Below, in pieces: positions 47,916 through 56,003 of a stretch of DNA of 64,000 bases (positions are counted from its first letter, which is position 1; every line of letters begins with the position of its first letter). Source of the DNA: Planctomycetota bacterium. Lineage in GTDB: Bacteria > Planctomycetota > UBA1135 > GCA-002686595. The translations under genes and the position numbers were made by a program. The notes under the pieces were generated by a model. It made no database searches and had not been told where the DNA came from. It was given only the letters and a program-made list of their open reading frames with translations. Location: assembly GCA_020638835.1 (NCBI GenBank), contig JACKHV010000007.1, positions 1-64,000 on the forward strand, given 5' to 3'.

Positions 47916-49934
47916 ATGAACGCCCTCTCCAAGACCACGCACCGGGTCTTCCGCGGCCGCTTCGGCGCCATCGCCTGGTTCGCGGTGCTCTACGTCGCCG
48001 TCGCCTTCGTGACGCGCTGCGTGCTGCTCGCCAAGTCGGCCGTCGACGTCAGCTGGGACCTCAGCCTGGTCGGGAGCTTCGTCCTCGGCCTGGTCTACGA
48101 CCTTTGCGCGGCGGCGTGGTTCAGCCTGCCGCTGATCCTGGGGCTCACCCTGCTTCCGGCGCGGACCTTCGGGACGCGCGTCGGGCGCGCGATCATGCAC
48201 GCCGCGCTGTTCGTCGTGCTGGTGATCCTCGTCGTGAGCGGCGTCGCCGAGTGGTTCTTCTGGGACGAGTTCAGCACGCGCTTCAACTTCATCGCCGTCG
48301 ACTACCTCGTCTACACGACGGAGGTCCTCGGCAACATCCGCGAGTCCTATCCGCTGCCGGCGATCATCATGGGGGTCGTGATCGCCGCCGCGTCGATCCA
48401 CGCGCTGCTGTGGCGAGCGGGCGTTCCGCAGCGCTGGATGGCGACCGCACGCGCCGACTGGCGGTCCCGTCTGCGCGGCGGCGCGGCGTGCGTGGCGGTC
48501 GTCGTCGCCTTCGGGCTGACGCTCTCGCTCGACCGGCTCCCGCGTTTCCAGAACAACTACAACCGCTCGCTGGCGCAAGACGGCCCGTTCAGCCTCTTCG
48601 CGGCCTTCTGGGACAACGAACTCGACTACGAGGAGTTCTACGCCTCGCGCCCGATCGACGAGGCCTACGCGCTCATGCGTTCGGAGCTTCAGGAGGACGA
48701 CTCGCGCCTGCTGGAAGAACCGACGAACGGCACGCTGCGCTACGTCGAGAACGCCGGCAAGCCGCAGACGCCGAACATCATCCAGATCACGGTCGAGAGC
48801 CTCAGCGCGAACTTCGTCGGCGCGCTGAACCCGTCCTCCCCGCTGACGCCGAACCTCGACGCGCTCGCACAGAAGAGCCTGCTCTTCGACAACTTCTTCG
48901 CGACGGGGACGCGCACGGTGCGCGGCATGGAGGCGCTGACGATGTCGATCCCGCCGACTCCCGGCCGCTCGATCGTGAAGCGCCCCGACAACGCGAACCT
49001 GTTCACGCTCGGTTCCGTGCTGAAGAGCCGCGGCTACGACACGGCCTTCCTCTACGGCGGCTACGGCTACTTCGACAACATGAACGCCTTCTTCGCGGGC
49101 AACGGCTACCGCGTCGTCGACCGTTCGAGCGTCGCATCCGACGACGTGACCTTCGCCACGGCCTGGGGCGCCTGCGACGAAGACCTCTTCCGCTGGACCC
49201 TACGCGAGGCGGACCGCGCGGCCGAGGGACCCGACCCCTTCCACTTCTTCGTCATGACGACGTCGAACCACCGGCCCTACGCCTACCCCGCGGGGCGCAT
49301 CGACCTGCCGCCGAAGACGAGCGGCCGCGAGGGCGCGGTCAAGTACACCGACTACGCGATCGGCGAGTTCATCCGCGAAGCCTCGACGCGCCCGTGGTTT
49401 CTGAACACGGTCTTCGTGATCGTCGCCGACCACTGCGCGTCCAGCGCTGGAAAGCGCGAACTGCCGCTGAACAAGTACCACATCCCGCTGCTGATCTACG
49501 CCCCCGGCGGACAGATCGCCCCCGGCCGCGACTCGACGCTGATGAGCCAGATGGACTACGCACCGACGCTGCTCGGCCTGCTCGACTGGAGCTACGCCAG
49601 CCGCTTCTTCGGCCACGACGTGCGCCGCCTGGATCCCGACCACTCGCACGCGCTCGTCGCGACCTACCAGCTTCTCGGCCACCTCGAGGAAGATGAGCTC
49701 ACGATCCTCCAGCCCAAACAGAGCCACACGACCTACCGCATCGACATGCAGAGCTACGAGGCCCTGCAGGAAGTCGAGGACGCCGAGTCGCTCGACGAGA
49801 CGATCGCCTACTACCAGGTGGCGAGCGACATGTACCGCCGCGCCGCGTACACGGCGCTGTCGACGGAGGAGCAGTTGCGGTTGTCGAGCGTCGGGCGGCA
49901 GCTGTCCCGCTCGACCGAGGGCGCGACGCGCTGA
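47916..49934 (+). CDS. LtaS/OpgB-like membrane sulfatase-fold phosphotransferase
   Basis: This 672-aa protein has about five N-terminal TM helices (residues 1-200) and a large extracytoplasmic sulfatase-fold domain. Metal-site segments are IIQITVESLSANFVG and VFVIVADHCASSAG. The nucleophile region FATGTRTVRGMEAL places a Thr near residue 330, as in LtaS/OpgB-type glycerophosphotransferases. HDV and SHAL close the domain. The ATG at 47916 is preferred over a GTG at 47844 because the family starts near the first TM. It directly follows the two-component genes. The likely role is adding phospho-substituents to an envelope polymer or lipid (inference). Confidence 0.85.
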   Translation: MNALSKTTHRVFRGRFGAIAWFAVLYVAVAFVTRCVLLAKSAVDVSWDLSLVGSFVLGLVYDLCAAAWFSLPLILGLTLLPARTFGTRVGRAIMHAALFVVLVILVVSGVAEWFFWDEFSTRFNFIAVDYLVYTTEVLGNIRESYPLPAIIMGVVIAAASIHALLWRAGVPQRWMATARADWRSRLRGGAACVAVVVAFGLTLSLDRLPRFQNNYNRSLAQDGPFSLFAAFWDNELDYEEFYASRPIDEAYALMRSELQEDDSRLLEEPTNGTLRYVENAGKPQTPNIIQITVESLSANFVGALNPSSPLTPNLDALAQKSLLFDNFFATGTRTVRGMEALTMSIPPTPGRSIVKRPDNANLFTLGSVLKSRGYDTAFLYGGYGYFDNMNAFFAGNGYRVVDRSSVASDDVTFATAWGACDEDLFRWTLREADRAAEGPDPFHFFVMTTSNHRPYAYPAGRIDLPPKTSGREGAVKYTDYAIGEFIREASTRPWFLNTVFVIVADHCASSAGKRELPLNKYHIPLLIYAPGGQIAPGRDSTLMSQMDYAPTLLGLLDWSYASRFFGHDVRRLDPDHSHALVATYQLLGHLEEDELTILQPKQSHTTYRIDMQSYEALQEVEDAESLDETIAYYQVASDMYRRAAYTALSTEEQLRLSSVGRQLSRSTEGATR

Positions 49935-49938
49935 GCCC

Positions 49939-50622
49939 CTACCCCTCCGCCAGCGCCAGCAGCGCCGCCTCGTCGCGCACCAACACACCGTCGCGGCGCG
50001 ACTCGATCCAGCCGTCGTCCTGGAACTTGCGCAGCAGGCGCGAGAGGCTCTCGGGCGTCATGGCGAGTTCGGCGGCGAGGTCCTTGCGCGGCTGCGTGAA
50101 GGGCACGAACAGGCCGCCTCCCTCGCGCCGCGCCGGCATGCGCAGGATCGCGTGCGCGAGGCGCGCGCCGGCGCTCGTCAGCGAGAGTTCCTGCACGCGC
50201 TCGATGAGCTGGTGCAGGTGCACCGTCAGAGAGGCGAGCATCGCGAGCGCGAAGCCGGGTTGCGAATCGAACAGCCGCTTGAAGGGCTCGGCGGCGATGC
50301 GCAAGAGTTGCGCCTGCGTCAGCGCTTCGGCGCTCGCGGGGAAGCGCGCCATGCCGATCGCCGCGGCCTCGGCGAAGGTGCGACCCGCGCCGATGTGGTT
50401 CATCACCTGCACGCGACCGTCTCCGCTCGAGCGATAGAGCCGCACGCGTCCCTCGAGCACGGCGTAGAAGGCGTCGACAGGGTCTTCTTGGAGGAAGAGC
50501 AGCTCACCGGGCCCGGCCTTCTGAATGCGCGTGCAGCTGGCGACGGCATCTAGCGCCGCGGCGTCGAGCTTGCGGAACAGCGGGAAGCGGGTGAGGGCCT
50601 CGCAGATCTCGGACGGCTTCAT
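49939..50622 (-). CDS. Crp/Fnr family transcriptional regulator, DNR-like
   Basis: This 227-aa regulator has an N-terminal cyclic-nucleotide-binding-type fold (LFLQEDPVDAFYAVLEGRVR), a long dimer helix and a C-terminal helix-turn-helix (PRKDLAAELAMTPESLSRLL). The recognition helix E-S-x-S-R pattern is the one FNR/DNR proteins use to read TTGAY-N4-RTCAA. It lacks the N-terminal cysteine cluster of FNR, so it probably does not sense oxygen through an Fe-S cluster; a heme/NO-sensing DNR-like mode is possible. It follows the amidase gene by 7 bp and is convergent with the LtaS-like gene. The box at 20943 is a candidate target. Confidence 0.88.
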   Translation of the reverse strand: MKPSEICEALTRFPLFRKLDAAALDAVASCTRIQKAGPGELLFLQEDPVDAFYAVLEGRVRLYRSSGDGRVQVMNHIGAGRTFAEAAAIGMARFPASAEALTQAQLLRIAAEPFKRLFDSQPGFALAMLASLTVHLHQLIERVQELSLTSAGARLAHAILRMPARREGGGLFVPFTQPRKDLAAELAMTPESLSRLLRKFQDDGWIESRRDGVLVRDEAALLALAEG

Positions 50623-50629
50623 GGGCGAC

Positions 50630-51619
50630 TCAGTTCGCGCTCCTGCGCAGCTCCCGTCGCACCCCGTACAGCACGCGTTCCCAGTCGAAGGCCGGACCGG
50701 GATCGATCTTGTTCGTGGTCAGGTGGTAGTGGCCGATCACGCCGGAGAAGTTCTCGTACTCCTCGTCGGTCAGCACGCGGGTGAGCAGTTGTCCGTCGGC
50801 GCCGCGCGGCGCGTCGGCTGCGATGCGCGGCAGAACGCGGGAGACGCCGGCGATCAGCTTGATCAGTGACTCGTACTGCTCGGGCGTGAAGTCGTACTGC
50901 ATGTAGTCCGCGCCGTGGATCTGCCCGCGGAGCAAGCCGGGACGCTCTGCTTCACCTTGGAAGCCCGGAGTCCGCACGCCGCCGTCGCCGTAGTTCGGCG
51001 GGATGGTCAACCGCGTGCGGCCGGGTTCTTCGCGGTACCAGGCTTCGAGCTGGCGAACCGCGCCGGGGCTGCGCGCGCCCATTTGCGCGATCTCGACGCC
51101 GATCGAGCGCGTGTTCGCCTGTGAGGCGTGCCACGCGCGCTCGCGCAAGTCGAGCGTCTGATAGATGGTGCCGTCGACGTCGAGCAGGAAGTGCACGGAC
51201 AGGCCGCGCATCTCCTGCAGCACGCGGAAACAGGTGCGGCTCGTACCGGCGACGTCGTAGTGCACGACGAAGAGGTCGACGACCTCGGCGAGCCGCGCGA
51301 GGTCGGTGCTGTCCGGCGGGACGAGCACCTCGCCCTCGCGGGTCACGCGGCCGGGCGTGTAGCGGCGGCCCGTCGCGGGGTCCATGTTCTCCGGCGGCTT
51401 CTCGCGCGCGTAGTCCGTCGCCGTCGCGTCGTAGCCGTCGACGTCGGTCCACAGCACGACGGGCGCGCCGATGTGCACGCGCTCGCCGCAGACGACGATC
51501 TCGTCCCCCACCAGCGAAGCGGCGTCGCGCGCCGGAGGGGTGATCGGTTCCGGCCGCGGCGCGGGGCTGTTGCAGGCGGCGAAGGCGACGAGGAGAGCGG
51601 GGAGCAGGGATCGACTCAT
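50630..51619 (-). CDS. N-acetylmuramoyl-L-alanine amidase lipoprotein (Amidase_2, AmpD-like)
   Basis: This 329-aa exported lipoprotein (lipobox AFAAC, Cys16) has an Amidase_2/PGRP domain. The zinc-site segments are FVVHYDVAGTSRTCFRVLQE, RAWHASQANTRSIGVEIAQ and the late IGHYHLTTNKIDPGPAFDW (His plus KxDPG). It should cleave the amide between MurNAc and the peptide stem on the periplasmic side. The start ATG is at 51619. It is divergent from comM and upstream of the Crp/Fnr gene in an apparent two-gene operon. Confidence 0.9.
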   Translation of the reverse strand: MSRSLLPALLVAFAACNSPAPRPEPITPPARDAASLVGDEIVVCGERVHIGAPVVLWTDVDGYDATATDYAREKPPENMDPATGRRYTPGRVTREGEVLVPPDSTDLARLAEVVDLFVVHYDVAGTSRTCFRVLQEMRGLSVHFLLDVDGTIYQTLDLRERAWHASQANTRSIGVEIAQMGARSPGAVRQLEAWYREEPGRTRLTIPPNYGDGGVRTPGFQGEAERPGLLRGQIHGADYMQYDFTPEQYESLIKLIAGVSRVLPRIAADAPRGADGQLLTRVLTDEEYENFSGVIGHYHLTTNKIDPGPAFDWERVLYGVRRELRRSAN

Positions 51620-51741
51620 CTTGGTGCGGCTCGTCTCGGGTCTGGGTCCGTCGCATCAGAGCAGACCGCGTCCGGCGAGGGAAGGCGAGAGAGTCGCGGG
51701 TTCGTCGCGAACCGCGCGCGGGCGGCGCGGTCTCCCCTCGC

Positions 51742-53265
51742 GTGAAGAGCGTCCGAGTCCACGGCGCGTGCCTCGAGGGCACCGGCGCCGAGCCCGCCCT
51801 GGTCGAAGCGCGCTTCGAGCCGGCGGATCTCAAGCGCACCGAGATCCACGTCACCGGGCTGCCCGACGCGGTGATCCGCGAGGCGCGCGGGCGCGTCAGC
51901 TGCGCGCTGGCGGAGAGCGGGCTGCGGCTGCCGCAGGGGCGCCTCTACTGGAACCTGGTGCCGGCGGCGCGCAAGAAGCGCGGCGACGCACTCGACCTGC
52001 CGCTCGCGCTCGCGGCGGCGGCGGCCTGCGGGCACCTGGATCCGCGCTGGCTGCGCGGCGCGCTCTACTACGGCGCGCTCGGCATCGACGGTCGCTTGCA
52101 CGGAGCGCCCGGCGGACTGGCCGCGGGCTTGGCGGCGCGCGCGCTGTCGCTGAAGGCGTTGATCGGCGCGCGCGAGGCGGCGCTCGAAGCGGCGTGTGTA
52201 CCGGGGCTCGACGCGCTGCCGGGCCGACACCTCGGCGAGATCGTCGCGCACCTCGCGGGGGCCGGCCCGCGCATCGAGCCGTTGCATGCGCCTTCGGACG
52301 AAGCCGCCCCGTCGCTCGACCTGCCGTCGGCACTCGACGAAGTGCGCGGCCAGGCGCTCGCGAAGCGCGCGCTGATGATCGCCGCGGCCGGCGGCCACGG
52401 CCTGCTCTTCATCGGGCCGCCCGGCGCGGGCAAGTCGATGCTCGCGCGTCGCATGCTCGGACTGCTGCCGCCGCCCAGCTTCGAGGAGCGGCTCGAGATC
52501 GGCCGCGTGCAGTCCGCCGCCGGACTGTGGCCCGGCGGACTCTCGCGACGCCGGCCGTTCCGCGCGCCGCACCACTCGGCGTCGACGATCGGCCTCGTCG
52601 GCGGCGGGCCGCGCCTGACGCCCGGCGAGATCAGCCTCGCGCACCGCGGCCTCTTGTTCCTCGACGAGCTGCCCGAGTTCCGGCGCGAGGCGCTCGAGTC
52701 GCTGCGCCAACCGCTCGAGCACGGATCGATCCTGATCAGCCGCGCGGGGGGTCGGCTCGTGCTGCCGGCGCGCTTCCAGCTCGTCGCGGCGATGAATCCG
52801 TGCCCGTGCGGCCACCGCGGATCGACGCGCAGGCCGTGCCGTTGCTCGCCGCGCGAGGTCGACCGTTACCGACACCGCTTGTCGGGGCCGTTGCTCGACC
52901 GCATCGACCTGCGCATGGAACTCAGTCCGCCGCCGCTCGCCGAGCTCTCCGCAGCGCCGCGCGCGCGAAGAGGTCCCTCCGGCGACGCGTTGGCGGAGAC
53001 GGCGCGCTCGGCGCGGCAGCGCGCGCTCGACCGCCGCGGCAAGCCGAACGTCGCGCTGGACGCGGACGAGCTCGACGCCGACGCGCCGCTCACCGGCGAC
53101 GCCCGCCGCTTGCTGCTGAGCGCCGCTGCGGAACGCCAGTTCTCCGCCCGCGCCTTGCAGTCGCTGCGGCGCGTCGCGCGCACCGTCGCCGACTGCGCGG
53201 CCGCGGACGAGGTGTCGCCCGAACACTTCGCCGAAGCGCTGGCGCTGCGCGCGCCGTGGCCGTGA
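51742..53265 (+). CDS. ComM/YifB family Mg-chelatase-like AAA+ ATPase
   Basis: This 507-aa protein starts at a GTG. The N-terminal ChlI-like lon-fold domain (residues 1-165) contains VTGLPDAVIREARGRVSCAL. The AAA+ domain has Walker A GPPGAGKS (225-232), RPFRAPHHSAS, Walker B GLLFLDELPEF and AAMNPCPCG with nearby cysteines that may bind zinc. The C-terminal Mg_chelatase_C part ends near SPEHFAEALALR. Characterised ComM is a hexameric branch-migration helicase in natural transformation. Together with comEC this supports a competence function. Length is normal. Confidence 0.92.
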   Translation: MKSVRVHGACLEGTGAEPALVEARFEPADLKRTEIHVTGLPDAVIREARGRVSCALAESGLRLPQGRLYWNLVPAARKKRGDALDLPLALAAAAACGHLDPRWLRGALYYGALGIDGRLHGAPGGLAAGLAARALSLKALIGAREAALEAACVPGLDALPGRHLGEIVAHLAGAGPRIEPLHAPSDEAAPSLDLPSALDEVRGQALAKRALMIAAAGGHGLLFIGPPGAGKSMLARRMLGLLPPPSFEERLEIGRVQSAAGLWPGGLSRRRPFRAPHHSASTIGLVGGGPRLTPGEISLAHRGLLFLDELPEFRREALESLRQPLEHGSILISRAGGRLVLPARFQLVAAMNPCPCGHRGSTRRPCRCSPREVDRYRHRLSGPLLDRIDLRMELSPPPLAELSAAPRARRGPSGDALAETARSARQRALDRRGKPNVALDADELDADAPLTGDARRLLLSAAAERQFSARALQSLRRVARTVADCAAADEVSPEHFAEALALRAPWP

Positions 53266-53278
53266 GCGTGCCCGCGGC

Positions 53279-53524
53279 TCAGGTTCTCGCCTTCACGCGC
53301 GGGTGGTCGCGCCAGGCGGGCATCTTCGACATGAACTCGAGCACGCGCTGCTCCAGCTCGCCGCCCTCCAGTCCCGGTTCACGCTGGCGCAGCCACTGGC
53401 CCATGCGCTCGAAGCGCTCCTCGAAGGCCTGCAGCTCGCCGGCTTCGTCGACGCAGTGCTCGCAGTAAGGCCCGCTCTCGATCGGCATGCTGCAGCTCTC
53501 ACACGGAGTCTTCTCGGTCTTCAT
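53279..53524 (-). CDS. Small zinc-ribbon protein
   Basis: This 81-aa protein has four cysteines in two pairs, CESCSMPIESGPYCEHC (residues 8-24), forming a zinc ribbon. A charged helical segment (FEERFERMGQWLRQ) follows. This composition matches the short zinc-ribbon proteins often annotated as hypothetical; the function is unknown. Its start lies inside the 3' end of the MarR gene (26-bp overlap), so it is likely co-expressed with it. It is convergent with comM, with only 13 bp between the stops. Confidence 0.78.
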   Translation of the reverse strand: MKTEKTPCESCSMPIESGPYCEHCVDEAGELQAFEERFERMGQWLRQREPGLEGGELEQRVLEFMSKMPAWRDHPRVKART

Positions 53525-54005
53525 CCTTCGGTCTCCTGTTCGCGGCGCTCGTCGCGCAAGCGGCGACGAGGGCGCTCAGTCCTCGGGTCAGTGCTTCGCG
53601 ATCGTCTTCGGACATCTCGCCCGCCGCGGCCTCGAGCCGCGCGGAGTCGAGCACGCGGCCCTCCTCCTCGACGCGGTCCCGGCCCTCGTCGGTCAACCAG
53701 ACGAGGTGCTGACGGCGATCGCGTTCGTCGGGGATGCGCGCGAGCAGGCCGCGCTTCACGAGGCGCTCCAGGCGCTCGCTGATCGCGGACTGCGAGCGGT
53801 CGAAGTGACGCGCCGCCTCCATCACCGTCAGCGGCCCCGTGGCGGCGAGGTGCCGCAGCAAGGCCAGGGACTCCGGACGGAGCCGCTTCGCGCGGGGGTT
53901 GCGCCGGCGGTAGAGGAAGTGGAAGACCTCGGGATAGAGGCGGGCGACGGCGTCGGCGGTCTCGATCGCATCCATGCCCGCGAGCATCGACGGGTGGCGA
54001 TCCAT
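53499..54005 (-). CDS. MarR family transcriptional regulator
   Basis: This 168-aa dimeric regulator has a winged-helix core. LALLRHLAATGPLTVMEAARHFDRSQSAISERLERLVKRG is the HTH segment (residues about 50-89), with the wing ARIPDERDRRQHLVWLT. The 3' end overlaps the zinc-ribbon gene by 26 bp. I chose the ATG at 54005 rather than the TTG two codons earlier. It sits 28 bp after the last gene of the efflux operon (54034-59343) on the same strand, so it may control that operon in response to an efflux substrate (inference). Confidence 0.87.
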   Translation of the reverse strand: MDRHPSMLAGMDAIETADAVARLYPEVFHFLYRRRNPRAKRLRPESLALLRHLAATGPLTVMEAARHFDRSQSAISERLERLVKRGLLARIPDERDRRQHLVWLTDEGRDRVEEEGRVLDSARLEAAAGEMSEDDREALTRGLSALVAACATSAANRRPKDEDREDSV

Positions 54006-54033
54006 CGTCAATCCCGATGGATCTCGAAGCGCG

Positions 54034-55305
54034 TTACTCGTGCCGCAGCGCTTCGACCGGGTCCATGTTCGCCGCGCGCCAGGCCGGGTAGAGGCCGAAG
54101 ATCACGCCGATCCCCGCCGAGATGCCGAAGGCCAAGAGCGGGGCCTGGATCGTGACGACGGTGCGCATGTCCGCCCAGTGCTCGACGCCGAGCGGGATCG
54201 CGATGCCGAGCGCGATGCCCAGCAGGCCGCCGCCGACCGACAGCACGACGCACTCGACGAGGAACTGCACGACGATGTGGCGGCGCTTCGCGCCGAGCGC
54301 GCGGCGGATGCCGATCTCGCGCGTGCGCTCGGTGACGGTCGCGAGCATCACGTTCATGATGCCGATGCCGCCGACGAGCAAGCTGATGCCGGCGATGCTG
54401 CCGAGCACGATGTTGAAGATGCGTTTGGTCTCCTCGGCGCGCATCAGGAGCTCGAGCGGCACGACGACCTCGTAGTCGCGTTGATCGTGTTCGCGGGCGA
54501 GCATCGTACGGCAGGCCGCGGCGACGAAGGGGACGTCCTCCGCGCGGTCCACCTCGATGATCATCTCGTGGAGCTGCACTTCCTCCATCTCGCGGCTGCC
54601 GGCGCGCTGCTTCACGAGCATCTCGCCGAACCACTTCTGGCCGGTGGAGAGCGAGATGAAGACCTCGCCGGTGCTCTCGGAGCCAGCTTCGGCCGGATCG
54701 CTGTCGAGGCGCACGCGCGGGAGCAGCGTGCCGACGACCGTGAAGTAGTCGGCGCCGATCTTGACGCGCTCGCCGAGCGGGTTGGCGAAGGGGAAGAGCT
54801 GGCGCGCGACCTCGTAGCCGAGCACGCAGACGTTCGTGGTGCGGACCTCGTCGACCTCCGAGATCCAGCGGCCGCTGCCGAGCACGCGGCCCGTCGCTTC
54901 GAGGTAGGCCGGGATGGTCGCGATCACGCGCGGGCGGCTGACGCGGTCACCGTTGCGCACTTCCTCGGGCAGCTCGCGCAGCGGAACGACGCGTCGCAGG
55001 CCGGGGATCGTCGCTTCGACGCGCGCCAGGTCGGCGCGCGTGATGCCGTAGGAGATGACGCGGGTCTCTTGGTTGGAGACGGCGTCCTCCGGCGGCTTGA
55101 CGGAGCGCAGGATCACGTTCTGGCTGCCGAGCCGCCGGATCTGTTCTTGCGCCTCCGCGCTCGCGCCTTCGCCGATCGCGAGCATCGCGACGACGCTGCT
55201 GACGCCGAAGAGCACGCCCAGCGTGGTCAACGCGCTGCGAAGCTTGTGCAGCAAGAGGCTGCGCACGCCGAGGCGCACGGTGCGGACGAAGATGCCTTCG
55301 GTCAC
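54034..55305 (-). CDS. MacB-type ABC transporter permease (FtsX-like)
   Basis: This 423-aa inner-membrane protein has an N-terminal TM (LRSALTTLGVLFGVSSVVAM), a MacB_PCD periplasmic domain of about 220 residues, and the FtsX-like C-terminal unit with three TMs. The C-terminal unit begins RIFNIVLGSIAGISLLVGGI and contains MLATVTERTREIGIRRALGA. The GTG start overlaps the ATPase stop. With the ATPase, adaptor and TolC-like protein it forms a MacAB-TolC-type machine. The ATPase is a separate protein here, rather than fused as in E. coli MacB. Confidence 0.92.
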   Translation of the reverse strand: MTEGIFVRTVRLGVRSLLLHKLRSALTTLGVLFGVSSVVAMLAIGEGASAEAQEQIRRLGSQNVILRSVKPPEDAVSNQETRVISYGITRADLARVEATIPGLRRVVPLRELPEEVRNGDRVSRPRVIATIPAYLEATGRVLGSGRWISEVDEVRTTNVCVLGYEVARQLFPFANPLGERVKIGADYFTVVGTLLPRVRLDSDPAEAGSESTGEVFISLSTGQKWFGEMLVKQRAGSREMEEVQLHEMIIEVDRAEDVPFVAAACRTMLAREHDQRDYEVVVPLELLMRAEETKRIFNIVLGSIAGISLLVGGIGIMNVMLATVTERTREIGIRRALGAKRRHIVVQFLVECVVLSVGGGLLGIALGIAIPLGVEHWADMRTVVTIQAPLLAFGISAGIGVIFGLYPAWRAANMDPVEALRHE

Positions 55306-56003
55306 GCGCCGGCCTGCCTTCCTTCTTGCACCGTGTCGATGCGACCGTCGCGTAGGCGCAGGACGCTCTGCGCGCGCTCACCGACCTCCGGTTCGTGCGT
55401 GACGAGCAGGATCGACTTGCCTTCCGCGTGCAGTTCGTCGAACAGCTCGAGGATCTCCCCCGCCGTCTTCGTGTCGAGGTTGCCCGTGGCTTCGTCGGCG
55501 AGGATCATCGCCGGGTCGTTGATCAGCGCGCGCGCGATCGCGACGCGTTGTTGTTGTCCGCCCGAAAGCTCGCGGGGCCGGTGGTCGAGGCGTCCGGAGA
55601 GGCCGACGCGCTCGGCCAGCGCGCGCGCGCGTTCCGGGCCGTCCTCCGGCGGATCGTCCTGGTAGAAGAGCGGGACCTGGATGTTCTCCAGCACGTTGAG
55701 CTGCTGGATCAGGTTGTAGCTCTGGAAGATGAACCCGATCCGACGGCTGCGCAGGTCTGACAGGTCGTCGTCGTCGAGCTCGGAGGTTTCTTCGCCGTCG
55801 ACGCGGTAGCTGCCGGTCGTCGCGCGGTCGATGCAGCCGAGGATGTTCAGCAGCGTCGACTTGCCGCTGCCCGAGCTGCCCATGATCGCCCAGTACTCAC
55901 CGCGCCCGAACGAGAAGCTGAAGTCGTCGAGCGCGACGACCTTGTTCTGTCCCATGCGGTAGATGCGGCTGACGTTCGTCAGCTCCGCGACGGGGCGAGT
56001 CAT
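55302..56003 (-). CDS. MacB/LolD-type ABC ATPase
   Basis: This 233-aa ATPase has Walker A GSSGSGKST near residue 41, signature LSGGQQQRVAIARALINDP, Walker B MILADEATGNLD and an H-loop THEPEV. Q-loop FIFQSYNLIQQLNVLEN is typical of the MacB/LolD group. The ATG overlaps the adaptor stop (ATGA), and the 3' end overlaps the permease GTG, so it is tightly coupled to both. It powers the mechanotransmission cycle of the FtsX-like permease. Confidence 0.94.
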   Translation of the reverse strand: MTRPVAELTNVSRIYRMGQNKVVALDDFSFSFGRGEYWAIMGSSGSGKSTLLNILGCIDRATTGSYRVDGEETSELDDDDLSDLRSRRIGFIFQSYNLIQQLNVLENIQVPLFYQDDPPEDGPERARALAERVGLSGRLDHRPRELSGGQQQRVAIARALINDPAMILADEATGNLDTKTAGEILELFDELHAEGKSILLVTHEPEVGERAQSVLRLRDGRIDTVQEGRQAGA

